Below are positions 22,855 through 31,734 of a stretch of DNA of 36,024 nucleotides, piece after piece. Origin of the DNA: Oscillatoriales cyanobacterium PMM_0080 (GTDB taxonomy: Bacteria > Cyanobacteriota > Cyanobacteriia > Cyanobacteriales > Microcoleaceae); NCBI GenBank assembly GCA_949127775.1, contig CASBQF010000038.1, positions 1 through 36,024 of the forward strand, written 5' to 3'. The notes beneath the pieces are model-generated. The model was not told the origin of the DNA. It was given only the letters and a program-made list of their open reading frames with translations, and did no database searches. How positions within the stretch are numbered: the first letter of the stretch is position 1; each line of letters starts with the position of its first letter. The position numbers and the translations under genes are program-made.

Positions 22855-24069
22855 ATGCTTCCTTTCATCCGCCAAGATTTAGCCGAACTTACCGCTTACA
22901 CTCCCCATCCGGGTAGCGCATCAGAAGAATCAGCACACTCCGAAAGTGCGATCGATCGCCTGGATACCAACGAATGCCCCTATGATTTGCCAGAGGAATT
23001 AAAACAAAAGCTAGCTTGGACTTACCAGCAGTTAATTGAGACAAATCGCTATCCCGACGGAGGGCACGCAGCGCTCAAAGAGGCGATCGCCCAATACGTC
23101 AACGAATCCCTCGCAGAATCCATTCCTGTCCCCCCCCTTAACAAGGGTGGGCTAGGGGGAGTCAAACTGCCAAAAACAGCCATTACAGCCGACAATATTT
23201 CAGTCGGTAACGGTTCCGACGAACTAATTCGATCGCTCTTAATAGCGACGTGCTTAGGCGGATCTGGCTCAATTTTTGTAGCCAATCCGACCTTTTCGAT
23301 GTACGGAATTATGGCGCAAACTCTCGGAATTCCGGTTGTCAGTGTCCGGCGAAAACCAGAGACTTTTGAAATTGATATTGAGGCGGCTAAAAGGGCGATC
23401 CTCTCCGAGGGCTGCGCTAACGACCAAAATCAAAATCCCCCCGTCCGCATTGTCTTTGTCGTCCATCCCAACTCCCCCACAGCGAATGCTTTGACAACCA
23501 ATGAAATAGAATGGTTGTCAAGTTTGCCCGACAATATCTTAGTAGTAATTGACGAAGCCTATTTTGAATTCAGTCAAAACACCTTAGCTGGAAAATTATC
23601 AGAACATCCCAATTGGATAATTTTACGAACATTTTCCAAAGCATTTCGACTAGCGTCAATGAGAGTCGGATATGCGATCGCCCATCCCGAACTCACAGCC
23701 ACCCTAGAAAAAATCCGCCTCCCTTATAACCTCCCCGCTTTCTCCCAATTAGCAGCAGAATTAGCCCTGGCCCAGCGGCAATTATTGCTAGCAGTAATCC
23801 CCGAAACTATATCAGAAAGAGCGAAATTAATTGCAGCGCTAACTCAGCATCAAAAATTGCAAATTTTGCCGAGTGCGGCTAACTTTGTTTACCTGCGGGT
23901 GAAAGCCAGTGAGGGCGAATCTGCGGAAGTGGAACACAAACAAATCATGCAGCAGCTAAAAGCTCAAGGAACATTAATTCGCCACACAGGCGGAGGTTTA
24001 CGAATTACGGTTGGTAGCCCGGAGGAAAATCAGCGAACTTGCGATCGCATCGCTGCAATTTTGACTTGA
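22855..24069 (+). CDS. hisC: histidinol-phosphate aminotransferase (HisC)
   Basis: 404 aa. PLP enzyme converting imidazole-acetol phosphate to L-histidinol phosphate in histidine synthesis. Fold-type I residues: N117[10 protein letters not shown] (NGSDE), N206 in [10 protein letters not shown]233 and Y236 in [12 protein letters not shown] lysine K262 in [17 protein letters not shown] with R270, and a C-terminal [17 protein letters not shown]. At about residues 91-103 a peptide [12 protein letters not shown] interrupts the normal run between the ESLAES helix and the [14 protein letters not shown] strand. It is encoded by an interspersed G/C-rich repeat (23128-23166) and keeps the frame. The rest is full-length, so the enzyme is probably functional with a loop extension. 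The N-terminus is also long and polar ([14 protein letters not shown]). Confidence 0.93.
   Translation: MLPFIRQDLAELTAYTPHPGSASEESAHSESAIDRLDTNECPYDLPEELKQKLAWTYQQLIETNRYPDGGHAALKEAIAQYVNESLAESIPVPPLNKGGLGGVKLPKTAITADNISVGNGSDELIRSLLIATCLGGSGSIFVANPTFSMYGIMAQTLGIPVVSVRRKPETFEIDIEAAKRAILSEGCANDQNQNPPVRIVFVVHPNSPTANALTTNEIEWLSSLPDNILVVIDEAYFEFSQNTLAGKLSEHPNWIILRTFSKAFRLASMRVGYAIAHPELTATLEKIRLPYNLPAFSQLAAELALAQRQLLLAVIPETISERAKLIAALTQHQKLQILPSAANFVYLRVKASEGESAEVEHKQIMQQLKAQGTLIRHTGGGLRITVGSPEENQRTCDRIAAILT
23128..23166 (+). repeat. interspersed C7/G5 repeat translated in frame as [10 protein letters not shown] inside hisC
   Basis: GTCCCCCCCCTTAACAAGGG continues into TGGGCTAGGGGGAGTC. CCCTT/AAGGG and the C-run/G-run make it hairpin-prone. 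Similar C-run/G-run DNA lies in intergenic sequence at about 28110-28180. [10 protein letters not shown] is a peptide I recognise as the translation of a common cyanobacterial interspersed repeat. Confidence 0.75.
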
Positions 24070-24117
24070 CAAAAACCCTTAAAAATGGTAATAATTAAAG
24101 CAAATTCCAGGACATTT

Positions 24118-24582
24118 TTAACGATCAATCTGCCGCGCCGCGCGAATAGTTTGCGGAAATACGCCGATTAAAAGTGCCAAAGCTCGATCGGGAATTTGTG
24201 CCACTGTTTCCGAATCGAAGTATTGTTCAAACTGAGTTAAAAGTATTTGAGCGCGATCCAAAGCGAACGGCTTAGCCGTCAACTGTTCCATTAACCGCAC
24301 CCAATGGCGCCGAATTCCAAAAGCTTTCTGTCTTTCTGCGGGAGATAAAGGACAAACCAAACAAAAATCGCCCACAGGAATCGCCTGCTGCGAGTCAGCA
24401 TCAAAAACACCCCCAACGGCAGCCCCAGGCCCCGCAAACTCCGCATGAAAATGTTTAATCAAAATTAGACCGTTCCGGCGACGGCTATCTACTATCAACA
24501 GCTTGCCGCCGTTGATTTCTGCGAGAATGTCAGAGGAGTGGGGGTGTTCTGTCAAATCTGTGCCAAGGTTTCGATGTCGCAA
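24118..24582 (-). CDS. hypothetical protein, start codon uncertain (possible upstream extension)
   Basis: 154 aa if read from TTG at 24582 (LRHRNLGTDLTEHPHSSDILAEINGGKLLIVDSRRRNGLILIKHF). The frame is open further upstream to a TAA at about 24644, giving SNSDFNSSSIVRVGFSADPD before the TTG; the VRVGFSADPD part reads like protein but contains no ATG, GTG or TTG. It may start at a rare codon or be 5'-damaged. A beta-rich N-terminal half is followed by a helical half (GIRRHWVRLMEQLTAKPFALDRAQILLTQFEQYFDSETVAQIPDRALALLIGVFPQTIRAARQ). I do not recognise a family. It is convergent with hisC (49-base gap). Confidence 0.55.
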   Translation of the reverse strand: MRHRNLGTDLTEHPHSSDILAEINGGKLLIVDSRRRNGLILIKHFHAEFAGPGAAVGGVFDADSQQAIPVGDFCLVCPLSPAERQKAFGIRRHWVRLMEQLTAKPFALDRAQILLTQFEQYFDSETVAQIPDRALALLIGVFPQTIRAARQIDR

Positions 24583-24751
24583 GTCTGGGTCTGCTGAAAA
24601 GCCGACGCGGACAATACTGCTAGAGTTAAAATCAGAGTTGGATTAAGTGTCAAATCTGCGATACTCCAGCGAGCGATCGCGATTATTCATTTAAACTTAT
24701 AAATTAATACTGTCACAAGGTGGTAGCTCGATCGCTATCGAATAATATCAA

Positions 24752-25174
24752 ATGCAGGCAGAAAAAGCAGTAGACACCCTGAAAGCGGATCTCCCGACGC
24801 TTTTTGAGAAAGACATCTCCTACGACATCTACACAAAAGGTGTTTATTTTCAAGACCCTGTTAACAAATTTAAAGGAAAAATCAACTATCGCATCATCTT
24901 TTGGACTTTGCGATTTCACGGGCAGCTATTTTTCACCGAGATTTACTTCGATCTTCATGACGTGACTCAGACAGCCCCTGATACGATTGTGGCAACTTGG
25001 ACTGTTCGCGGGACACTGCGCTTACCCTGGAAAGCTCAGATTTTCTTTAACGGCTACTCTACCTACAAAATGGATGAGGACGGCTTAATTTACCAACATA
25101 TCGACACTTGGGACAGAAATCCCGGAGAAATTTTAAAGCAGTTTTTCCGTAAGGGCAGCGTTGTCTTCAAATAG
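24752..25174 (+). CDS. DUF2358 (SnoaL-like fold) protein
   Basis: 140 aa. MQAEKAVDTLKADLPTLFEKDISYDIYTKGVYFQDPVNKFKGKINYR is the characteristic opening of the DUF2358 family found in cyanobacteria and plastids; later FDLHDVTQTAPDTIVATWTVRGTLRLPWKAQIFFNGYSTYKMDEDGLIYQHIDTWD completes a cone-shaped NTF2/SnoaL-like fold. No catalytic role is established for the family. The gene is soluble, with no targeting signal. Its last 8 bases overlap the 3' end of the convergent MscS gene (25167-25174), an arrangement that allows mutual transcriptional interference. Confidence 0.85.
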   Translation: MQAEKAVDTLKADLPTLFEKDISYDIYTKGVYFQDPVNKFKGKINYRIIFWTLRFHGQLFFTEIYFDLHDVTQTAPDTIVATWTVRGTLRLPWKAQIFFNGYSTYKMDEDGLIYQHIDTWDRNPGEILKQFFRKGSVVFK

Positions 25175-26819
25175 TAGCAGGGGACTGCACATAAACTGTA
25201 GGATTTTCCATCGTAAACACAATACCGTGGACTGAAAGGGATTTAGCAATTTCAGCACTTGCTAACTCTAGTAGGCGTTTACGCACCTCGATCGCATTAT
25301 CCTGAGAGCCTAAAATTGCCAAACTCACCCTTAATCTTTTTCCCGATCCATCGGCGAGAGCAATATTTGTGCTGTTAGGATCGATTCCTGATAGGAAAGC
25401 AGTTTTTTCCATTACAGCTTGCTGCACTAGGGCATATTCTCGTTCTCCTAAAGCACTTGCAAAGTCCATATACAGTAACACCATAATTTTTTTTGCAAGA
25501 GTAACGTTTTCAATTTCTACACTGACTAAGATAGAATTGGGCATCACAATAATTGTACCCGTACCAAGAGAACGAATTTTTGTCGATCGCAAGCCAATAC
25601 TTTCTACTTTCCCCAACTCTCCAGCGGGTAGACGGATATAGTCACCAGTAACAAAAGGACGATCTAAATACAATACTAAAGTAGCAATGAGTTGTTCGAG
25701 AATTTTTTGGGCTGCAAAGGCGACGGCTAAACCAACTAACCCCAAACTAGCAACCAAACCAATCAAGTCAAAGTTTACGCTGCGGGCAAATGCCACCAGT
25801 GCTACAATAAAGATAAAGATATTAAACACAGTCTCAAATACTAAAATTGCATCATCGCTACTGGGATTAAATTTCCCCCCAAACTTTAATCCATAGGTAC
25901 GCAGGTAGCGGCTAGTAACTTTTGTACATAACCAATACAGACAGCCAACTACAAATAAATTAGCAATCGGTTTGAGCAGCCCATATACAACTGGTACTAA
26001 TGTTTCGAGTAAGTTCAGAGACCAACTGATACAAATACAGAGGACTGAAAATTGCACAAGGCGATCGCTCGGTTGAACAATTTCCAGATAAATATTTTCT
26101 ACTGATTGGATATCTAGCTTTTTGATGGCAAATCTCAGTAAGGCTGGAGCGTATTGACTAATTACAAAAGACCCTCCTAATGCTCCTAAAAATATTAGCC
26201 ACTGGGGCTGAGAAAATGGGGAAAAAATCTGATAGCGAATACTTCGCAATACCGGGAACCATTCCGAACTCACTAGGGCGATCGCTAACCAGGCACAACC
26301 AAAAATAACCTTGGTAAAAATACCAGTTTCCCACTTAGCTATTTTGGCGATAATTACCAATAAAAACCGCAATAATATAATAATTCCTATGCCAATTAAA
26401 ATCCACAAACTTCGCTGCAAAATGTATTGTGAAGTTCGTTCTTTTTTTGCTTTATCGACGGCTATTTCTAGAATATTTTGCCATTGCTTAGCTTGTTGAG
26501 ACAAAGAAAAGTTTGGTAAAACATCGTTGGCGGTAACTGTCAACAAATAGCTTTTGTTTAAGGAAATTGAGGTAGCGCTCGTATTAGGAGCATTACGCAC
26601 ATCAAAATTTATGACTTTCTCATTAGAAATCGCATCAGCTAACAAATTATTGGCAAATTCGGTACGATCTAATGCTGAAAACCGATCGACAGGTTGCAAA
26701 TAAAATAGCGGAATGCCATCAATTACTATAGGAGAACGAGGGCCGTCAGCACCTTGAGCAAAACTCATCGGAAAAGTCGCCAGAAACAAGGCGATCGCAA
26801 ATAAGAATATCAGCTTCAT
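25167..26819 (-). CDS. MscS-family mechanosensitive channel with periplasmic N-terminal domain
   Basis: 550 aa from ATG at 26819 (MKLIFLFAIALFLATFPMSFAQG), chosen because it gives a clean signal peptide; an ATG 11 codons upstream overlaps the preceding gene and is also possible. After the signal peptide comes a soluble periplasmic region (to about residue 130), several membrane spans (about 137-160, 168-185, 208-225, 256-300, 330-348), then the MscS pore helix and beta domain (about 352-430: LIGLVASLGLVGLAVAFAAQKILEQLIATLVLYLDRPFVTGDYIRLPAGELGKVESIGLRSTKIRSLGTGTIIVMPNS). MscS channels open under membrane tension and release solutes on hypo-osmotic shock. It lies directly downstream of a second MscS gene, in an operon. 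The larger N-terminal part suggests added sensing. Confidence 0.9.
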   Translation of the reverse strand: MKLIFLFAIALFLATFPMSFAQGADGPRSPIVIDGIPLFYLQPVDRFSALDRTEFANNLLADAISNEKVINFDVRNAPNTSATSISLNKSYLLTVTANDVLPNFSLSQQAKQWQNILEIAVDKAKKERTSQYILQRSLWILIGIGIIILLRFLLVIIAKIAKWETGIFTKVIFGCAWLAIALVSSEWFPVLRSIRYQIFSPFSQPQWLIFLGALGGSFVISQYAPALLRFAIKKLDIQSVENIYLEIVQPSDRLVQFSVLCICISWSLNLLETLVPVVYGLLKPIANLFVVGCLYWLCTKVTSRYLRTYGLKFGGKFNPSSDDAILVFETVFNIFIFIVALVAFARSVNFDLIGLVASLGLVGLAVAFAAQKILEQLIATLVLYLDRPFVTGDYIRLPAGELGKVESIGLRSTKIRSLGTGTIIVMPNSILVSVEIENVTLAKKIMVLLYMDFASALGEREYALVQQAVMEKTAFLSGIDPNSTNIALADGSGKRLRVSLAILGSQDNAIEVRKRLLELASAEIAKSLSVHGIVFTMENPTVYVQSPATI

Positions 26820-26826
26820 TGGTCGC

Positions 26827-27939
26827 TTAAATAGGAATTGGAGCATCCACATAAATGGTTGGTTGGTTAATGGTGAAAGAAATATTATGTTTTTGGAGTT
26901 GTTTGGTGATTTGTTGGGTAGCCAGATCCAGCAATTGCCGTCTCAATTCCATAGATAATTCATTAGAACCCAAAATGAAAAAAGAAATTTGGGCTTGGTT
27001 GTTACTGAAGGAAACCTCTGTGTTGCGCCAGTCTAAACCAAAAATGTCCATAGTGCTTTCCATGATGGTTTTGCGGATTAGTGCTTGCTCGTCGGCAGAT
27101 ACCTGTTCGGGAAACTCTAGCATCATTACAGACATGACTTTCTTTGCGCCTGTAAAGTTCTCGATGGTAGCTTGAGTCAGGGAATTATTAGGAATAACCG
27201 TGAGAGTGCCTTTACCAGATGTGCGAATTTTTGTCGATCTTAAGCCAATACTTTCTACTCGTCCGAAAGTGCCTTGTTTGCCCATAGGCCCATCGGATAA
27301 GCCAATATAGTCCCCAACTTGAAAAGGGCGATCGAGAGTTAATACAATTCCTCCTAAAAATTGTTCTAAAGTTTTCTGAGCAGCAAAGGCAATAGCAATA
27401 CCTCCAATTCCCAAGCTAGCCAGTATGCCTCCAACATTGATATTATGGCTAATGCAAAAAACTAAAATTATGATTACAGCGATCGCAAAGTCTCCCAGAT
27501 AGCGAATTAAAAAGATAGACTCGCCTCTTACTTTAGGGTTTGACTCAAAGGTTGCGCCTAAAATTGTGGTATTAAAAACGTCTCGAAATAAACTTGACAC
27601 TAGCCAACCGCTACAGAAAGTGATGCCGGCACTAAAACAAAATTCCATTAATTTTAGCCATGTAGTTTGAGGGATTACAACTAACATGACTTCCATCGCC
27701 GACAGAGTTAATAATATTAAAATTAGGTTCCTAGAGGCAAACAATACACGAATATAAGTTTTTGTCAATAAGCTTGGGGCAAACCAAGTTAAGATTAATC
27801 TCAAGGTTGGGATCGCTAACATTCCAGCTAATATTCCTATGCCTCCGGCTAAAAAAATTAGGGTAGTTTGCAGGAAGCGATCGCCATTATCTAAAGGCAG
27901 TTGTGTGGCAATAAAGAAGACATTGATTGTTTTTGTCAT
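26827..27939 (-). CDS. MscS-family mechanosensitive channel
   Basis: 370 aa. N-terminal spans at about 24-50, 68-90 and 98-118, then TM3 and pore helix (about 167-190, GGILASLGIGGIAIAFAAQKTLEQF) and the beta domain with the family signature LDRPFQVGDYIGLSDGPMGKQGTFGRVESIGLRSTKIRTSGKGTLTVIPNNSL (about 201-252). The cytoplasmic alpha/beta vestibule follows to the end. The Gly/Ala-rich pore helix is intact. The protein resembles the downstream MscS gene in the pore and beta domain but lacks its signal peptide and periplasmic domain. Its stop lies close to or inside the start of the next gene, so the two are surely co-transcribed. Two related channels could form separate or mixed heptamers; the mixed option is speculation. 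Confidence 0.92.
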   Translation of the reverse strand: MTKTINVFFIATQLPLDNGDRFLQTTLIFLAGGIGILAGMLAIPTLRLILTWFAPSLLTKTYIRVLFASRNLILILLTLSAMEVMLVVIPQTTWLKLMEFCFSAGITFCSGWLVSSLFRDVFNTTILGATFESNPKVRGESIFLIRYLGDFAIAVIIILVFCISHNINVGGILASLGIGGIAIAFAAQKTLEQFLGGIVLTLDRPFQVGDYIGLSDGPMGKQGTFGRVESIGLRSTKIRTSGKGTLTVIPNNSLTQATIENFTGAKKVMSVMMLEFPEQVSADEQALIRKTIMESTMDIFGLDWRNTEVSFSNNQAQISFFILGSNELSMELRRQLLDLATQQITKQLQKHNISFTINQPTIYVDAPIPI

Positions 27940-28216
27940 TACAAATAAACCCTATTAAATTCTATCATTTGCGGTCTTAGTGATAATAATTCGATTGATA
28001 ATTCACCATGCTTTTAAGCGGGATAGCAGGTCAAAGTTGTTCTTCTTAGCCTCAGTTATTTATAGTTCAATACAGTTTAATTAACAATTTTTATTCCCCG
28101 GACATCCCCATAAATCCCCCGGATAGTCGGGGGACTTTAAGAGCTTTCTTGTCCCCCCTTTTTAAGGGGTGTGCCAGGGAGATATGTCTTAAGTGAACCG
28201 TATTGCTTTATAGTTT
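27940..28216. repeat. intergenic C-run/G-run palindromes before the MscS operon
   Basis: CCCCCG (arm), GATAGT loop, CGGGGG form a hairpin at about 28117-28134. CCCC-TTTTTAA-GGGG follows at about 28155-28169. The C-run/G-run character resembles the repeat inside hisC (23128-23166). These lie between the antiporter stop and the MscS start, both on the minus strand, so they could end antiporter transcription. No gene is seen in these 277 bases. Confidence 0.5.
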
Positions 28217-29770
28217 TTATTCCATTTTTTCAACTCCCAAAAAGAGAGACAGTTCTTGATTTAATCTACCCGATCGCACAAACTCAGCATAGGTGTCAGC
28301 TTCGATCGCCAGCAACTCCGCTCGAATTTGCTCAGCAATAAACGTGCTGAGATCGGGATATTCATCTTGAAGCCGATCGACCTCCGCTTCAATCCTCATC
28401 AGTTCCCCCTTAACCAGCGATTCTTGATACTCATAAAACTCCCGATCGACCCCCGGCTGTTCCTCCATCTCACCCAACCGTTGCAACACCCTACCCAAAG
28501 CCGCCCGACGGGCGATCGCCTCCAAATACTCCGCGCGCATCGGCCCATCGCCCAGCAGATCCAGTTTTTTCAGAACAGGCTGAATAGTCAATCCCTGCAC
28601 CAGTAAAGTAAACAACACCGTCCCAAAAACCGTCGCAATCACCACATCTCGTCCCGGCAGGCTTTCAGGTACGCTCAAAGCCAAGGCCACCGACACCGCA
28701 CCCCGCAGCCCTCCCCACCACAGCACCGTTTGCTCTTGCAGCGGAATGGCGGATGCCGCAAAACGGTTGCTGAGACTTCCCAGTCCGTAAATGGCGATCG
28801 CCCGCGTTACAATCATGGCCGCAATCGTCACCGCGATCTCATCCAAATTTTCGGCCAAACTCCCAAACCGAATCTGATCGCCAATCAGCAAAAACACAAT
28901 CGAATTCACAAAAAAAGCTAAAAATTCCCAAAACTCACTCACAATAATCCGAGTGCGAGGATTCATCCCGATGCGAGAACCAAAATTGCCCAAAATTAGC
29001 CCCGTCGTGACCACCCCAATCACCCCCGATCCGCCCAAATCCTCCGCAATCAAATAAGTACCGTAGGCCGAAACCAAGGTGAGGGACTGCTCCACCAAAG
29101 GCAAATCGAACCGCTGCGTCAGATAAGAAATCGCAAACCCAATCAGCCCGCCAATCCCCAGTCCAATCCCCACCACCGTTATCAACTGAAGCGCGATCGG
29201 CCCCGGCGATAAATTAGCAGTTCCCTGAGCAAAAGCAACCAGAAATCCAAACGCCACAACCGCCATGCCGTCATTAAACAAACTTTCGCCTTCCATCAAA
29301 GTGCTGAGACGCTTCTCAACGCCCAACTCCCGAAACAAAGCCGTCACCGAAACCGGATCTGTAGCCGAAAGCGTAGCCCCAATCATCAGCGCAGTTCCCA
29401 AAGAAAGACCTGCAAATTGATTCAAACCAATTGCCACACCTGTAATGGAAATCAGCACGCCGAAAACAGCATAAAGACAGATAGGAATTAAATCCTGTTT
29501 CAAACTCGACCACTTCAAATTCCAAGCAGCTTCAAACAGCAAAGGCGGCAGAAAAATCAACAGAATCAATTCAGGCGAAAGATTCACCAATCGTATATCG
29601 ACCAAAGCCAGCCCCGATCCTACAATCACCAGCAGCAGCGTATAGGGAATTCGATGCAACCAACTAACAATTTGTGGCAGAGTTGCCACACTCAAAGAAA
29701 CTGAAAGCACCAGCAAAAATTGCTTCAGATTATCTTCAATCGCCACTTCTTGTAAACTCGTTTCTATCAT
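28217..29770 (-). CDS. CPA1-family Na+/H+ antiporter (NhaP type)
   Basis: 517 aa with about 12 membrane spans between residues 15 and 410. CPA1 exchange-site motifs: GATLSATDPVSVTAL with D138, and GESLFNDGMAVVAFGF with N166-D167, the ND pair of electroneutral NhaP-type exchangers. GLRGAVSVALALSVPES near 350 is the second family motif. The C-terminal 110 residues form a soluble, acidic, helical cytoplasmic tail (GELMRIEAEVDRLQDEYPDLSTFIAEQIRAELLAIEADTYAEFVRSGRL), likely regulatory. It should export Na+ at the cytoplasmic membrane in exchange for H+, serving salt and pH balance. It sits in a minus-strand block with two MscS genes and DUF389, all membrane proteins linked to ion or osmotic stress. 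Ion specificity is not proven. Confidence 0.93.
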   Translation of the reverse strand: MIETSLQEVAIEDNLKQFLLVLSVSLSVATLPQIVSWLHRIPYTLLLVIVGSGLALVDIRLVNLSPELILLIFLPPLLFEAAWNLKWSSLKQDLIPICLYAVFGVLISITGVAIGLNQFAGLSLGTALMIGATLSATDPVSVTALFRELGVEKRLSTLMEGESLFNDGMAVVAFGFLVAFAQGTANLSPGPIALQLITVVGIGLGIGGLIGFAISYLTQRFDLPLVEQSLTLVSAYGTYLIAEDLGGSGVIGVVTTGLILGNFGSRIGMNPRTRIIVSEFWEFLAFFVNSIVFLLIGDQIRFGSLAENLDEIAVTIAAMIVTRAIAIYGLGSLSNRFAASAIPLQEQTVLWWGGLRGAVSVALALSVPESLPGRDVVIATVFGTVLFTLLVQGLTIQPVLKKLDLLGDGPMRAEYLEAIARRAALGRVLQRLGEMEEQPGVDREFYEYQESLVKGELMRIEAEVDRLQDEYPDLSTFIAEQIRAELLAIEADTYAEFVRSGRLNQELSLFLGVEKME

Positions 29771-29826
29771 TTTAAAAATTTCCTATTTGTAATTATCGGA
29801 TTGCATATAGCAATCCTAAATGATTT

Positions 29827-29861
29827 TCTGTAGGGACACGGCAGTGCCGTGTCCCTACAGA
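29827..29861. repeat. perfect 17-base-arm palindrome (TGTAGGGACACGGCA)
   Basis: TTCTGTAGGGACACGGCA reads into its own complement around G29844; arms 29827-29843 and 29845-29861 are perfect. It sits between DUF389 and the antiporter, both leftward, so it may stop read-through. The core GTAGGGACAC also forms the inner arms at 1057-1087, marking an interspersed family. Confidence 0.8.
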
Positions 29862-29913
29862 TGGATTTTGGGGAAATCACATTCCGTCTTTTGGACACCA
29901 GCGTCAAAAACAG

Positions 29914-31734
29914 TCAGCGTGTCAATTCTCCTTCAACTGCATCCGGCCCAACAGAAGGTAATGATTTTTGGGGCTGTTTTTTGAGAACAGTTTTCAACTG
30001 GACAATTGGTTTAGTTGCTGTTCCAGTTTTAGTAATATAGCGATCGGGCTTAATTTGCCATTTTGTTTGCAAATAATTGCGAACCGCCACCGATCGCCCG
30101 ATCGCCGGCGATCCAGCTTCCGAGGGCGCTTGACCGGAACTCATTTCAATCTGCAATTTAGGATTTTGCTGTACTATGTTACCCAGTCGATCGAGCAATT
30201 GAACTTGATTTGCCGCAACTTGAGCTTGATTTAACGCAAAAGTAACCGTTGCAGCCACCGGCGCAATCCGATTGAAATTGACCTGCGCTGTGGGGTAATT
30301 TAATTGAGTGCGGATATCCTCCACCAGCAGCGCTTGTCCGTCGCGATCGAGCTCCCGCGGACTAAAGTAAGTAATCTGAATTCTTAACGGCGTCACCTGG
30401 CTCGTAATCGCCTGATAACTCATCAATTGAGCCGGCAGAGGCAAAATCAGGGAATTGAGGGCAGACTCCACAGCGGTCAAAAAACTCGATTGCAATTCGG
30501 CAACCGTCGGAGGAGGCTCCGGCTTGATTGTTGTTTCAGAAACCTTTGTTGCTAACAGCTCGTTAGAGGCTATGGGAATTTGAATCAGCTTCAGATTAAT
30601 TGACTCCAACGGCCTGTTCAGCTTCTCAGAAAGCAATTGCTTGTATTGCTCTCGTTCGGCTTCGGTATAAACCTTGCTAGTAACTACCTGAAGTTGAGCG
30701 ACCAATTTACGCTTTTGTTGTCGAAACGAAAGTTGACTGATGTACGATCGCACCTTGCCATCAGCAAAGTTACCAAAGTTTTTTTGCCAGATTTCTGTAG
30801 CGTTATTACGCAGTTGATTTTCTTGCTGCTTGCGAGAGATTTCGTCGCTAAGTTGATTGTAAGATTGATACAGAGGAATCGAAGTCAATAAAATAGTCAT
30901 CAAAATCAGCAGCAGGCGACTTGGCAAACTGCCGATGCGCTTCCATCGCTCCGACGCCGGAATTCGATCGACCAACGACTGCATCCAAATGCTTTCTCCA
31001 TCGCTTTCCCGCCACAAACGCACTCGCTCGCGCACGGGAAAGCTATCAATGTGCAGAAGCAAAAACACCACCATCGCCATAAACGTAATAGCGACTAAGT
31101 TGGTAAAAAACAGCAGCCCTCCCCCCCGCGCCACCGCCAACCCGCTTCCAGGACTCAGACTCACCGCCATCCCAATCCCGTAACCCACCACACACAGCGG
31201 CGGCATCAGCGCCACCGCGATAGAAACCCCCGGAATAGAGGTAACAACCCCCTTAGCCTCCTTGCAAATAGCCACCGCCCCCACAGCCCCAGAAAACAGC
31301 GCAATCACTAAATCCAGCAAATTTGGCTGAGTTCTGGCCAGAATTTCGCTAGTCATTTCCTTAAACGGCAAAATCAATACCAACACCACCGCAAAGGAAA
31401 TAGCCAGCCCGCAGCTCAAAATTAAATTAACAACAGCCCGCAGCGCCAAAATCGCATCCCCAGCAGCCAAAGCCAGCCCGTTTGCCAAAATACTCCCCAT
31501 TAAAGGTGAAATCAGCATCGCGCCAATGATGACGGCCGGACTATTCAACACCAGTCCCAGGGTGGCGATTCCAGCAGAAAACAAAACTTGAATCCAATAG
31601 CTGGCATCTGTCAGCGTCACTGACTGAGCAATGTCCAAATAGACTTGTTCTTTGCGAACAGTGCTCACCCCTAAATTCTGAGCAAACCAGCGGCTCAACC
31701 GAGGGAACTGCGCTAATATCTTTAGGCGCTGCAT
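29914..31734 (-). CDS. DUF389-family membrane protein (TIGR00341-type)
   Basis: 606 aa from ATG at 31734 (MQRLKILAQFPRL), preferred to the ATG at 31755 because AGGGA lies about 8 bases before it. The DUF389 core (about residues 40-250) has six to seven membrane spans with the family marks LNSPAVIIGAMLISPLMGSILANGLALAAGD and GVSIAVALMPPLCVVGYGIG. After a seventh span near 288 (LLLILMTILLTSIPLY) comes a long soluble part of about 300 residues with charged helices and a beta-rich end (LQIEMSSGQAPSEAGSPAIGRSVAVRNYLQ), which resembles an OmpA-like or SPOR-like wall-binding fold only loosely. The role of DUF389 is unknown. It neighbours an Na+/H+ antiporter and MscS channels on the same strand, hinting at ion or osmotic homeostasis. 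Confidence 0.88.
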   Translation of the reverse strand: MQRLKILAQFPRLSRWFAQNLGVSTVRKEQVYLDIAQSVTLTDASYWIQVLFSAGIATLGLVLNSPAVIIGAMLISPLMGSILANGLALAAGDAILALRAVVNLILSCGLAISFAVVLVLILPFKEMTSEILARTQPNLLDLVIALFSGAVGAVAICKEAKGVVTSIPGVSIAVALMPPLCVVGYGIGMAVSLSPGSGLAVARGGGLLFFTNLVAITFMAMVVFLLLHIDSFPVRERVRLWRESDGESIWMQSLVDRIPASERWKRIGSLPSRLLLILMTILLTSIPLYQSYNQLSDEISRKQQENQLRNNATEIWQKNFGNFADGKVRSYISQLSFRQQKRKLVAQLQVVTSKVYTEAEREQYKQLLSEKLNRPLESINLKLIQIPIASNELLATKVSETTIKPEPPPTVAELQSSFLTAVESALNSLILPLPAQLMSYQAITSQVTPLRIQITYFSPRELDRDGQALLVEDIRTQLNYPTAQVNFNRIAPVAATVTFALNQAQVAANQVQLLDRLGNIVQQNPKLQIEMSSGQAPSEAGSPAIGRSVAVRNYLQTKWQIKPDRYITKTGTATKPIVQLKTVLKKQPQKSLPSVGPDAVEGELTR

